Under the pieces are notes generated by a model. It was not told where the DNA came from. It saw only the letters and a list, made by a program, of their open reading frames with translations, and made no database searches. Positions 1-5,438 of a stretch of 5,438 nt of DNA are shown here, piece by piece; positions within the stretch are counted from its first letter, which is position 1, and every line of letters starts with the position of its first letter. The stretch is from a bacterium. GTDB taxonomy: Bacteria; Latescibacterota; UBA2968; GCA-2709665. The stretch is taken from assembly GCA_027619145.1 (NCBI GenBank), contig JAQCGA010000321.1:1-5438 (forward strand), written 5' to 3'. Position numbers and translations under genes: made by a program.

Positions 1-10
1 TGATGGTTCA

Positions 11-45
11 GGGGAGGTCGGTTAACCGGATGTGCAGGGGGAGGT
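11..45 (+). promoter_or_regulatory. Leader of the MATE gene with duplicated SD-like motif and unusually close ribosome binding site
   Basis: Two near-identical G-rich motifs, CAGGGGAGGT at 9-18 and CAGGGGGAGGT at 35-45, lie 26-27 bp apart. The second is a near-perfect anti-16S match (GGAGG at 40-44) but leaves only one base before the ATG at 46, where 5-9 is usual. A perfect 10-bp palindrome, CGGTTAACCG, sits between them at 19-28. The MATE frame is closed by a TGA at 1-3, with no ATG, GTG or TTG between it and 46. The ATG at 46 is therefore the first possible start. Whether the TGA at 1-3 ends an upstream gene cannot be seen here. Confidence 0.45.
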
Positions 46-1452
46 ATGGGCAAGAGGTGGAGGCAAGAGGGGGGGTACCGAGAGGTGTTGCACCTGGCGA
101 TCCCACTCATTTTAAGCACGGGTTCGTGGAGTATTCAGGAGTTCACCGATCGGGTGTTTCTTTCCTGGTACAGTCGAGATGCGGTGGCTGCGGCATTGCC
201 AGCGGGGTTGCTGAATTTCGCGCTGGCCAGCGTTTTTATTGGAACGGTTTCGTATGTAAACACGTTTGTGGCGCAGTATTCGGGTGCAGGGCGGTCGCAC
301 CGGGTGGGGCCCGCTGTGTGGCAGGGCATGTATTTGGGGCTGGTTGCGGGACTGGTCATCCTGGGCGTGGGGATGTTTTCTAAACAGATCTTTGATCTTG
401 TGGGGCACGATTCTCAGGTGCGGGCGATGGAAGTAGAGTACTTCCGCATCTTGTGTTACATGGGGCCAGCGATCACAGGGATTGCTGCCGCGTCTTTTTT
501 TACTGGGCGAAAAAAGACCGGGACTGTGCTGTGTGTGAATTTGTTTGCAACCGGACTGAACGTTCTGCTGGATTATGCATGGATTTTTGGCCATTGGGGG
601 TTTCCGGCCTGGGGGATTCGGGGGGCGGCCTGGGCTACGGTCGTGTCGCATCTGGCCATGTCCGCGATCTTTGTTCTGTTGATGTTCCGGCGGAAGGAGC
701 GCGAGGCCTTCGCAACCCTTTCGGGGTGGCGACCCGATCTGGATCTGTTCCGCCGCATGATGCGATTCGGGATGCCGAATGGAGTACAGTTTGCGCTGGA
801 GATGACGAGTTTCTCGCTGTTTGTTTTGATGGTAGGCCAATTGGGGGCCGTGGCACTTGCGGCTACGAATATCACGTTCAACATTAATACGCTGGCATTT
901 GTGCCTATGCTGGGGATGGGCCTTGCAGTGTCCACGCTGGTAGGGCAGTATCTGGGGAGGGACCGTGCGGATCTGGCGGAACGAAGTACGTGGTCTGCTT
1001 TTCACATTGTGCTTGTGTACATGGGTGTGATGGCTTTGGGATATGTGGGCTTTCCTAAGCTTTTCCTGATGCCGTATGCCTCGGGTGCAGACCCGGAGAC
1101 GTTCGCACAGGTATGGGGTTTGAGCACTGTGCTGTTACGATTTGTCGCGTTTTACATCCTGTTTGATGCGATGTATATCGTTTTTTCTGCGGCTGTAAAA
1201 GGCGCGGGAGATACACGGTTTGTCATGGTTGCGTCTTTGCTAATGTCCTGGAGTTTGATGGTGATTCCCACGTATGTGGGTGTGCTCGTGCTGGGAAAAG
1301 GTCTTTACGCAGCCTGGATGAGCCTGTCCGTATACATTCTGGTTGCGGGTACTTGTTTTATGCTGCGTTTTCGAGGTGGAAAGTGGAAAAAGATGCGGGT
1401 GATTGAGGCCGCCGAGGTGCCGGCGTCCGGTATTCAGGGAGAAGGCGAATGA
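46..1452 (+). CDS. MATE-family (NorM-like) multidrug/toxin efflux transporter
   Basis: This 468-residue protein has the length and hydrophobic pattern of the 12-helix MATE family (PF01554), which exports cationic drugs or metabolites from the cytoplasm in exchange for Na+ or H+. Family motifs occur in order in both halves: IPLILS at 19-24 and DRVFL at 35-39 in helix 1 and its loop; AQYSGAGR at 76-83; LNVLLDYAWIFG at 171-182, followed by GIRGAAWAT at 190-198. The second half opens with GMPNGVQFALE at 242-252, then has GQYLGR at 300-305 and KGAGDTRF at 385-392. The tail from about 441 is basic, then acidic, and probably cytoplasmic. The ATG at 46 is the first start after an in-frame TGA and keeps the usual short amphipathic lead (YREVL at 11-15). 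A GTG at 85 would remove that lead and is less likely. The gene overlaps the next by 4 bp, so it is probably co-transcribed with the dehydrogenase. Family assignment is secure; substrate and coupling ion are unknown. Confidence 0.93.
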   Translation: MGKRWRQEGGYREVLHLAIPLILSTGSWSIQEFTDRVFLSWYSRDAVAAALPAGLLNFALASVFIGTVSYVNTFVAQYSGAGRSHRVGPAVWQGMYLGLVAGLVILGVGMFSKQIFDLVGHDSQVRAMEVEYFRILCYMGPAITGIAAASFFTGRKKTGTVLCVNLFATGLNVLLDYAWIFGHWGFPAWGIRGAAWATVVSHLAMSAIFVLLMFRRKEREAFATLSGWRPDLDLFRRMMRFGMPNGVQFALEMTSFSLFVLMVGQLGAVALAATNITFNINTLAFVPMLGMGLAVSTLVGQYLGRDRADLAERSTWSAFHIVLVYMGVMALGYVGFPKLFLMPYASGADPETFAQVWGLSTVLLRFVAFYILFDAMYIVFSAAVKGAGDTRFVMVASLLMSWSLMVIPTYVGVLVLGKGLYAAWMSLSVYILVAGTCFMLRFRGGKWKKMRVIEAAEVPASGIQGEGE

Positions 1453-2447
1453 CACGGGTACTGATGTGCGTAGGACGAGATGTGGATATGTTCCTTACAC
1501 CGGAAACTGTGGCGCAGTTGGGGCGTGAGGTGAAACTGACGGTTCGGAACGGCCTGGAGAATGATGAGGATGCGTATGCCCTGGCAATTCAGCAGGACCA
1601 GGCAGAGGTCGTAATCACGGGGTGGCATTCGCCGCTTCTGACCGTAGGTGTGATGGATGAAAATCCACAGTTAAAATATATGTGTCACCTCACTGGAGGG
1701 GTGCGAACAAATGTACAGCGAGAGGCCATTGAGCGGGGTTTGATGGTGACAAACTGGGGTACTCAGATTGGGCAAACCGTAGCCGAGGCTGCGCTCATGG
1801 GAATTCTGAACTGCCTGCGGAGGACAACCGCGTTCACGTTTATGATGCACCAGGACAAAGGGTGGCGCGGTAAGGAGAAAGCGGTCCGGAGCCTTTTTGA
1901 AAGAAGGGTCGGGTTGCACGGATTCGGAAATGTGGCGCGTACGCTAGTGGAATTGCTGCGCCCGTTTGGATGCAAGGTTTCGGCCTACGACCCGTACGTG
2001 AAGGATGAAGTTTTTGCGAAGCATGGGGTTCGGCGCGTGGCAACGTTGAAAACGCTGTACGCAGAAAATGATGTGGTATCCATCCACGCGCCCAAGATTC
2101 CTGAGACGGAGCGCTCTGTGAACGCGGAGATTCTGGCGGCGATGCCAGATGGCGCTGTACTGGTGAATACTGCACGGGGGGCTATCATTGATACCGCAGC
2201 GCTGGAACAGGAATTGAAAACTGGGCGAATTTCGGCTTCCCTGGATGTGTATGAGCCTGAGCCTTTGCCGGCAGATTCGCCGATGCGCGGCCTGCCGAAT
2301 TGCCATCTGACCTGTCATACGGCGGGACCCACGCCGGATCGGATGTTTGCAATGGGCGAGGAGGCGATGGAGAATATCCGGAGGTTCATGCGGGGAGAAC
2401 CGCTCCAGCACGTGGTGACGGTGGAGCAATATGATTTAATGACATAG
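1449..2447 (+). CDS. D-isomer-specific 2-hydroxyacid dehydrogenase, NAD(P)-binding
   Basis: This 332-residue cytoplasmic enzyme has the normal length for the family that includes D-lactate, hydroxypyruvate/glyoxylate and 3-phosphoglycerate dehydrogenases, which interconvert 2-ketoacids and D-2-hydroxyacids. The substrate-binding half covers about 1-105 and 295-332. The Rossmann half carries GLHGFGNVA at 155-163 and, 18 residues later, the acidic D181 (SAYDP), which suggests NAD over NADP. The expected catalytic triad is present: R243 in NTARGAIID, E271 in DVYEPEP and H290 in TCHTAG. Three deviations stand out. The last Gly of GxGxxG is A163, the usual Pro before the catalytic His is C289, and the stretch before DVYEPEP is one residue shorter than in SerA-like enzymes. 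The region 81-103 (LTGGVRTN through VTNW) looks more like the 'hydroxyacid dehydrogenase' subgroup of uncultured phyla and actinobacteria than like SerA. The start overlaps the MATE stop as ATGA, with AGGGAGAAGG at 1436-1445 as ribosome binding site. Substrate not identifiable. Confidence 0.9.
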   Translation: MTRVLMCVGRDVDMFLTPETVAQLGREVKLTVRNGLENDEDAYALAIQQDQAEVVITGWHSPLLTVGVMDENPQLKYMCHLTGGVRTNVQREAIERGLMVTNWGTQIGQTVAEAALMGILNCLRRTTAFTFMMHQDKGWRGKEKAVRSLFERRVGLHGFGNVARTLVELLRPFGCKVSAYDPYVKDEVFAKHGVRRVATLKTLYAENDVVSIHAPKIPETERSVNAEILAAMPDGAVLVNTARGAIIDTAALEQELKTGRISASLDVYEPEPLPADSPMRGLPNCHLTCHTAGPTPDRMFAMGEEAMENIRRFMRGEPLQHVVTVEQYDLMT

Positions 2448-2528
2448 AAAGCAGGTCTTCTCAGAGATGAGATAGATTTTGCGAGAGGAACATCTGTGCA
2501 AATGTTGGTTTTTCTGTGATCTAAGAGA

Positions 2529-2557
2529 TTGACAAGGATGAGGCTCCTGTGTATTTT
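2529..2557 (+). promoter_or_regulatory. Candidate sigma70-type promoter for the DUF2723-GT2 unit
   Basis: TTGACA at 2529-2534 is an exact -35 consensus. It is followed after 17 bp by TATTTT at 2552-2557, which matches the -10 consensus at 4 of 6 positions, including both strongest bases and the final T. Transcription would begin near 2564, giving a leader of about 45 nt. It lies in the AT-richer gap between two likely transcription units, where a promoter is expected. It is only a motif match. If the host is a true Bacteroidota, whose main sigma factor reads a different consensus (TTTG and TANNTTTG), this reading would be wrong. Confidence 0.45.
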
Positions 2558-2597
2558 CTGTCATTGTTTTTTTCGGCGAAAATTCTACATTTTTCTT

Positions 2598-2611
2598 GAG
2601 GACCCTACGTG
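2598..2611 (+). promoter_or_regulatory. Ribosome binding site that fixes the GTG start of the DUF2723 gene
   Basis: GAGG at 2598-2601 lies 7 nt before a GTG at 2609-2611, which is good Shine-Dalgarno spacing. The frame is closed by a TGA at 2597-2599, so GTG 2609 is the first usable start. The next candidate, TTG 2621, would have no comparable site. Confidence 0.7.
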
Positions 2612-5041
2612 AATTCAAAGTTGCATCGTCTAGGTGCGGTCGTCGTGTTTCTGGTTTCGTTTGGGGTGTTTTTTAAGACGGCTGCACCCACGGTTTCTTT
2701 TTGGGATTGCGGAGAATTTATCGCCTGTTCCTTTATTATGGGTGTGCCGCACCCACCGGGTTCGCCGCTCTATTTGATTTTGGGGCGGCTGTTTACGTTT
2801 CTGCCCCTGGGGGAAGACCCCGCTTTTCCGGTAAACCTGATGTCTGTTATTTCCAGTGCACTGGCTGTTTTATTTGTGTATCTGATCACGGTTCGCTTGA
2901 CGTTGTTGGGGCGGCAGGATGCTGTGGACGATGTAGAAGAAAAGGGCATATGGCCAGATGTGTCCCTTCTGGTGGGTGGGGTGACGGCGGCGTTGATGCT
3001 GGCATTTTCGGATACATTCTGGTTTAATGCAGTTGAAGCGGAGGTGTATGGTTTTTCGATTATGTTGATGACGCTGGCGGTGTGGATGGGGCTGGTGTGG
3101 ATGGAACGCTGCCACCGGCCGGGAAGCGAGCGGATTCTTTTTGGGGTTGCCTATCTCATGGGACTGGCTGGCGGACTGCATCTGCTCTGTTTGCTCACGG
3201 TTCCCACATTGCTGATTTTGATCTGGTTTCAGGATCGAGAATTGTTAAAAGATCCTCGAGTCTGGGGGCTTGCACTTTTGTTGTTTGGGCTGGGGTATTC
3301 CACGTACATAACGCTGTATATTCGTTCTGGTCTGAATCCCATCATCGATGAGAATGATCCTGAGAACTGGAAGAATTTCATGCTATTCCTGAAGCGGGAG
3401 CAATATGGTTCGGAAAGCATGATGCTGGGTATTTTTGAGCGAAAAGCGGCGTTCTGGGATTACCAACTCTGGACGATGTACTTCAAATATTTTTTCGGTC
3501 AATTTCCGGTGCCTGGTCTTCGTTTTGTCTCCGATGCGTTTCGAAAGGCCACGGGGCCGGAGGTGTTTTCGGTACAGGTTTCGGTGGTGCCTTACCTGCT
3601 GGGTGCCTGGGGGATCTGGACGCACTGGAGGCAGGATGTACGGCGGTTCTGGGCCATGGTGTTGTTGTTTGTTTTAACGGGAATTGGATTGTGTGTTTAT
3701 CTGAACATGCCAGACCCCCAACCCAGAGAGCGCGACTACGTGTTTGTGGGATCTTTTGCGGTATTTGCTGTGTGGATTGGAATGGCCGCAGGGGATCTTG
3801 TGAAGCATCTCAGTGCTTTGAATAAAACGGTTGTCGCTGGTATTGCTGCGGTTTTGTTTCTGGTTATGCCGGGGGGCCTTGCTGTGGCCCACTACCCTAC
3901 CCACGACCGGACCGGCGATTATATTGCGTACGATTACGCATTCAATACCTTGATGTCCTGTGATCGCAATGCGATTCTGTTTACGAACGGGGACAACGAT
4001 ACGTTTCCCCTGTGGTTTATGCAGGAAGTGATGGCGGTGCGCAAGGATGTACGGGTGGTGAACCTGAGCCTTTTAAACACGGGCTGGTACATCAAACAAC
4101 TGAGAGATCAGGTACCCCACTTGCCCGTTGAATACACAGATACGTATATCGATGACATGTTAACGGCTTATACGCGAACGGCCATTATCCAATCTGGCAG
4201 GTACTGGCCAGAAGACCGGGAGGTACAGGCGGCAGGGATCAGTTGGCTCATTCCTGGAGCGCCTGCGAAATTGTTGCGCGTTCAGGACGTGATGGTGCTG
4301 AAGTTGATTGATTGGAATGCCTGGCAACGCCCTGTGTACTTTTCCATTACCGTTCCAGAGAGCAACCAGCTTCACCTGGGAGATCACCTGGCGATGGAGG
4401 GGATGGTGTTTCGCCTGGTTGCAGGGAAAGCCCAGGTGATTCATTCGGATGTGACGCGGAAGTTTGTTATGGAAACCTACCGGTATCGAGGGATTGCAGA
4501 TCCAGACTTTTACCGCAGTGAGACGGCAAACAATCTGGTAAGTAACTATCTGGCCTGTTTTTTACAGTTGGCTGAGGCCGATGTCGCCGAAGGGCGGATG
4601 GAGGCGGCCTACAAGGTCGCGCGATATTGCGAAGAAGTGGCAGTGGCACCAGAGAATTGGCAGGGGGACATGCTGCTTGCCGGGTTGATGCACCGGATGG
4701 ATCGGCCCGATGAGGTTCAGCGTTTGGTACGGCGGGTGCGGACATCTTCTGTGCTGGATCAGGAGACGCGCCTGGGTGTTGTAGGGGAAGGTCAGATGCA
4801 GTTTGCGCAGTATGATTCGGCTGTGGTGGTGTATACAGAAATGATTCAGGAGAAGATCAATATTGAGGTAGCGCTTTACAACCGGGGGGTGAGTCTGGAG
4901 AAGTTGGGACGGCTGGAAGATGCATTGCAGGATATGCAAACGCTGTCCCAACGGAGTCCTGGAGATGCAGAGGTGGAGAAGGCGATCGAATTTATCCGGG
5001 CGAAGATTCAATACCGTGACCAGATGGAGTCCAATAAGTAG
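2609..5041 (+). CDS. DUF2723 / TMEM260-like membrane protein with C-terminal TPR-like repeats (putative GT-C O-mannosyltransferase type)
   Basis: This 810-residue protein starts at GTG. Residues 1-425 are largely membrane-embedded, with about 11-13 hydrophobic segments by eye (for example 8-22, 76-99, 119-136, 176-207, 216-236, 324-366, 375-395, 405-425). Signatures of DUF2723 (PF11028) are clear: APTVSFWDCGEFIA at 26-39, GVPHPPGSPLYLILGRLF at 45-62, FWFNAVEAEVYGFS at 137-150 and MPDPQPRERDYVFVG at 367-381. TNGDNDTFPLWF at 459-470 and RPVYFSI at 574-580 follow in the soluble part. The human homologue TMEM260 is a protein O-mannosyltransferase. D33 and E36 in the first loop would be the candidate GT-C acidic residues (inference). 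Residues about 640-800 look like TPRs, the clearest being 752-785 (ALYNRG, LGRLEDAL), with others near 643-677 and 719-750. Expected location is the inner membrane with the catalytic loop and C-terminal domain outside. A GT2 gene abuts it downstream, which suggests a glycosylation role. Family assignment is strong; donor, acceptor and activity are unproven. Confidence 0.88.
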   Translation: MNSKLHRLGAVVVFLVSFGVFFKTAAPTVSFWDCGEFIACSFIMGVPHPPGSPLYLILGRLFTFLPLGEDPAFPVNLMSVISSALAVLFVYLITVRLTLLGRQDAVDDVEEKGIWPDVSLLVGGVTAALMLAFSDTFWFNAVEAEVYGFSIMLMTLAVWMGLVWMERCHRPGSERILFGVAYLMGLAGGLHLLCLLTVPTLLILIWFQDRELLKDPRVWGLALLLFGLGYSTYITLYIRSGLNPIIDENDPENWKNFMLFLKREQYGSESMMLGIFERKAAFWDYQLWTMYFKYFFGQFPVPGLRFVSDAFRKATGPEVFSVQVSVVPYLLGAWGIWTHWRQDVRRFWAMVLLFVLTGIGLCVYLNMPDPQPRERDYVFVGSFAVFAVWIGMAAGDLVKHLSALNKTVVAGIAAVLFLVMPGGLAVAHYPTHDRTGDYIAYDYAFNTLMSCDRNAILFTNGDNDTFPLWFMQEVMAVRKDVRVVNLSLLNTGWYIKQLRDQVPHLPVEYTDTYIDDMLTAYTRTAIIQSGRYWPEDREVQAAGISWLIPGAPAKLLRVQDVMVLKLIDWNAWQRPVYFSITVPESNQLHLGDHLAMEGMVFRLVAGKAQVIHSDVTRKFVMETYRYRGIADPDFYRSETANNLVSNYLACFLQLAEADVAEGRMEAAYKVARYCEEVAVAPENWQGDMLLAGLMHRMDRPDEVQRLVRRVRTSSVLDQETRLGVVGEGQMQFAQYDSAVVVYTEMIQEKINIEVALYNRGVSLEKLGRLEDALQDMQTLSQRSPGDAEVEKAIEFIRAKIQYRDQMESNK

Positions 5042-5044
5042 ATG
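5026..5044 (+). promoter_or_regulatory. Weak ribosome binding site and stop-start junction of the glycosyltransferase gene
   Basis: GGAG at 5026-5029, inside the end of the DUF2723 gene, lies 12 nt before the ATG at 5042, longer than ideal. The DUF2723 stop TAG (5039-5041) is followed directly by this ATG in the same frame. Terminating ribosomes could therefore restart at once, and translation of the second gene is probably coupled to the first. Confidence 0.4.
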
Positions 5045-5438
5045 AGCGGCCAACCTTTGGTATCTATTGTGATTCCGCACTATCTGGGCGATATTTTGTC
5101 GGAGTGCCTGGAGTTTGTGTATGGGCGGACAGAAGGAATTGTTTTTGAGGTGATAGTTGCAGACGATCAACCGTACGACGATGGAAGTCTTGCGCGGGCA
5201 AAGCAAAAATTTCCGGACATTCGCGTGGTGCAAACCGGAGGCGGCAAAGGAATGGGCGTGGGGTGTAACAGGGGGCTAGAGGTGGCGCGTGGGCAGTACG
5301 CGGTATTGCTGAACAACGATGTGGAGGTGACGGAAAATTGGTTACTGCCCCTGGTGGCGGCGGCCGAGGCGTATCCGGACGTTGCGGCTTGTCAGCCCAA
5401 GGTTCGCTCTTTACGAGAACGAAGCCGTTTTGATTACG
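5042..5438 (+). CDS. Family 2 glycosyltransferase, N-terminal part (cut by window end)
   Basis: The first 132 residues are present and the gene runs off the window. GT2 enzymes are cytoplasmic or membrane-associated GT-A fold transferases that use nucleotide sugars to build glycans such as O-antigen, capsule or protein-linked chains. The opening strand VSIVIPHY at 7-14, the second strand FEVIVADD at 35-42 with DDGS at 46-49, and the core LLNNDVEVTENWLLPLV at 89-105 (the DXD-like position is NND, 91-93) are typical. The segment AACQPKVRS at 115-123 followed by FDY at 130-132 resembles the WbbL-like/rhamnosyltransferase-type GT2 group, where an AGA-like motif would be expected next. Two deviations are visible: DDQPYDDGS replaces the usual DNAS-type motif, and GGGKGMGVGCNRG (66-78) replaces NxGFxxGNNxG. 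The start ATG directly follows the upstream stop. The family is secure; sugar and acceptor are unknown. Confidence 0.88.
   Translation, partial: MSGQPLVSIVIPHYLGDILSECLEFVYGRTEGIVFEVIVADDQPYDDGSLARAKQKFPDIRVVQTGGGKGMGVGCNRGLEVARGQYAVLLNNDVEVTENWLLPLVAAAEAYPDVAACQPKVRSLRERSRFDY

Noticed and set aside
3..383. A 126-codon open frame on the + strand overlapping the start of the MATE gene
   Set aside because: It is Gly/Cys/Arg-rich with no domain and is wholly out of frame with the conserved MATE N-terminus. Start 3 lies at the window edge with no ribosome binding site visible.
112..1005. A 297-codon open frame on the - strand opposite the MATE gene
   Set aside because: The composition is Arg/His/Pro/Gln-rich and low in hydrophobic order, with no motif. 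The + strand has unambiguous MATE signatures throughout, so this is a shadow of that gene's codon use.
1944..2429. A 161-codon open frame on the - strand opposite the dehydrogenase gene
   Set aside because: It overlaps the Rossmann and catalytic segments of a clearly real enzyme. The product is His/Arg-rich with no motif, so it is treated as a shadow.
2489..2513. Possible rho-independent terminator after the dehydrogenase gene (AACAT, 8-nt loop, ATGTT, then GG and TTTTT)
   Set aside because: The stem is only 5 bp with a single G-C pair, and two Gs interrupt the run into the T-tract. It is too weak to support as a terminator.
4562..5233. A 223-codon open frame on the - strand spanning the DUF2723-GT2 junction
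   Set aside because: It lies antisense to two well-supported genes with clear family motifs. Its product is rich in His, Leu, Arg and Pro with no recognisable domain, as expected for the complement of G/T-rich coding sequence.
1..5438. Mobile element, CRISPR, tRNA/rRNA or riboswitch content
   Set aside because: No transposase-like gene, terminal inverted repeats, spaced direct repeats, cloverleaf-like sequence or conserved leader fold was seen on either strand. The gaps are too short to hide most of these.

Overview
This window reads as ordinary, densely coded bacterial chromosome with every gene on the + strand. It holds three complete protein genes and the start of a fourth. I found no RNA gene, mobile element, CRISPR array or long repeat. 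Coding sequence is moderately GC-rich by eye and shows a visible G-over-C bias on the + strand. The one real intergenic gap is clearly more AT-rich. The organism cannot be named from the sequence alone. The DUF2723 membrane protein and the style of the 2-hydroxyacid dehydrogenase suggest an uncultured or FCB-type lineage (Latescibacterota, Gemmatimonadota or Bacteroidota relatives, or Poribacteria-like). That is inference and needs a homology search.

Layout: (1) 1-45 is a short G-rich leader with two Shine-Dalgarno-like copies and a 10-bp palindrome. (2) 46-1452 encodes a 12-helix MATE-family efflux transporter. (3) 1449-2447 encodes an NAD(P)-dependent D-isomer-type 2-hydroxyacid dehydrogenase, overlapping the transporter by 4 bp (ATGA) and so probably translationally coupled to it. 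(4) 2448-2608 is a 161-bp AT-richer gap with a good sigma70-like promoter candidate. (5) 2609-5041 encodes a DUF2723 (TMEM260-like, GT-C type) membrane protein with a soluble C-terminal half ending in TPR-like repeats. (6) 5042 to the window end encodes the N-terminal 132 residues of a family 2 glycosyltransferase. It starts on the base after the DUF2723 stop codon and lies in the same frame.

The genes form two probable transcription units. The first pairs an exporter with a 2-ketoacid or 2-hydroxyacid oxidoreductase whose substrate is unknown. The second looks like the beginning of a glycosylation or surface-glycan operon: a putative membrane glycosyltransferase that would act on the outer face of the membrane, followed by a cytoplasmic sugar-nucleotide-dependent GT2. 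The most interesting points are the second unit as a possible protein O-glycosylation module, the single stop codon separating its two genes, and motif deviations in the dehydrogenase and in the GT2. I see no strong evidence for a wholly new system.
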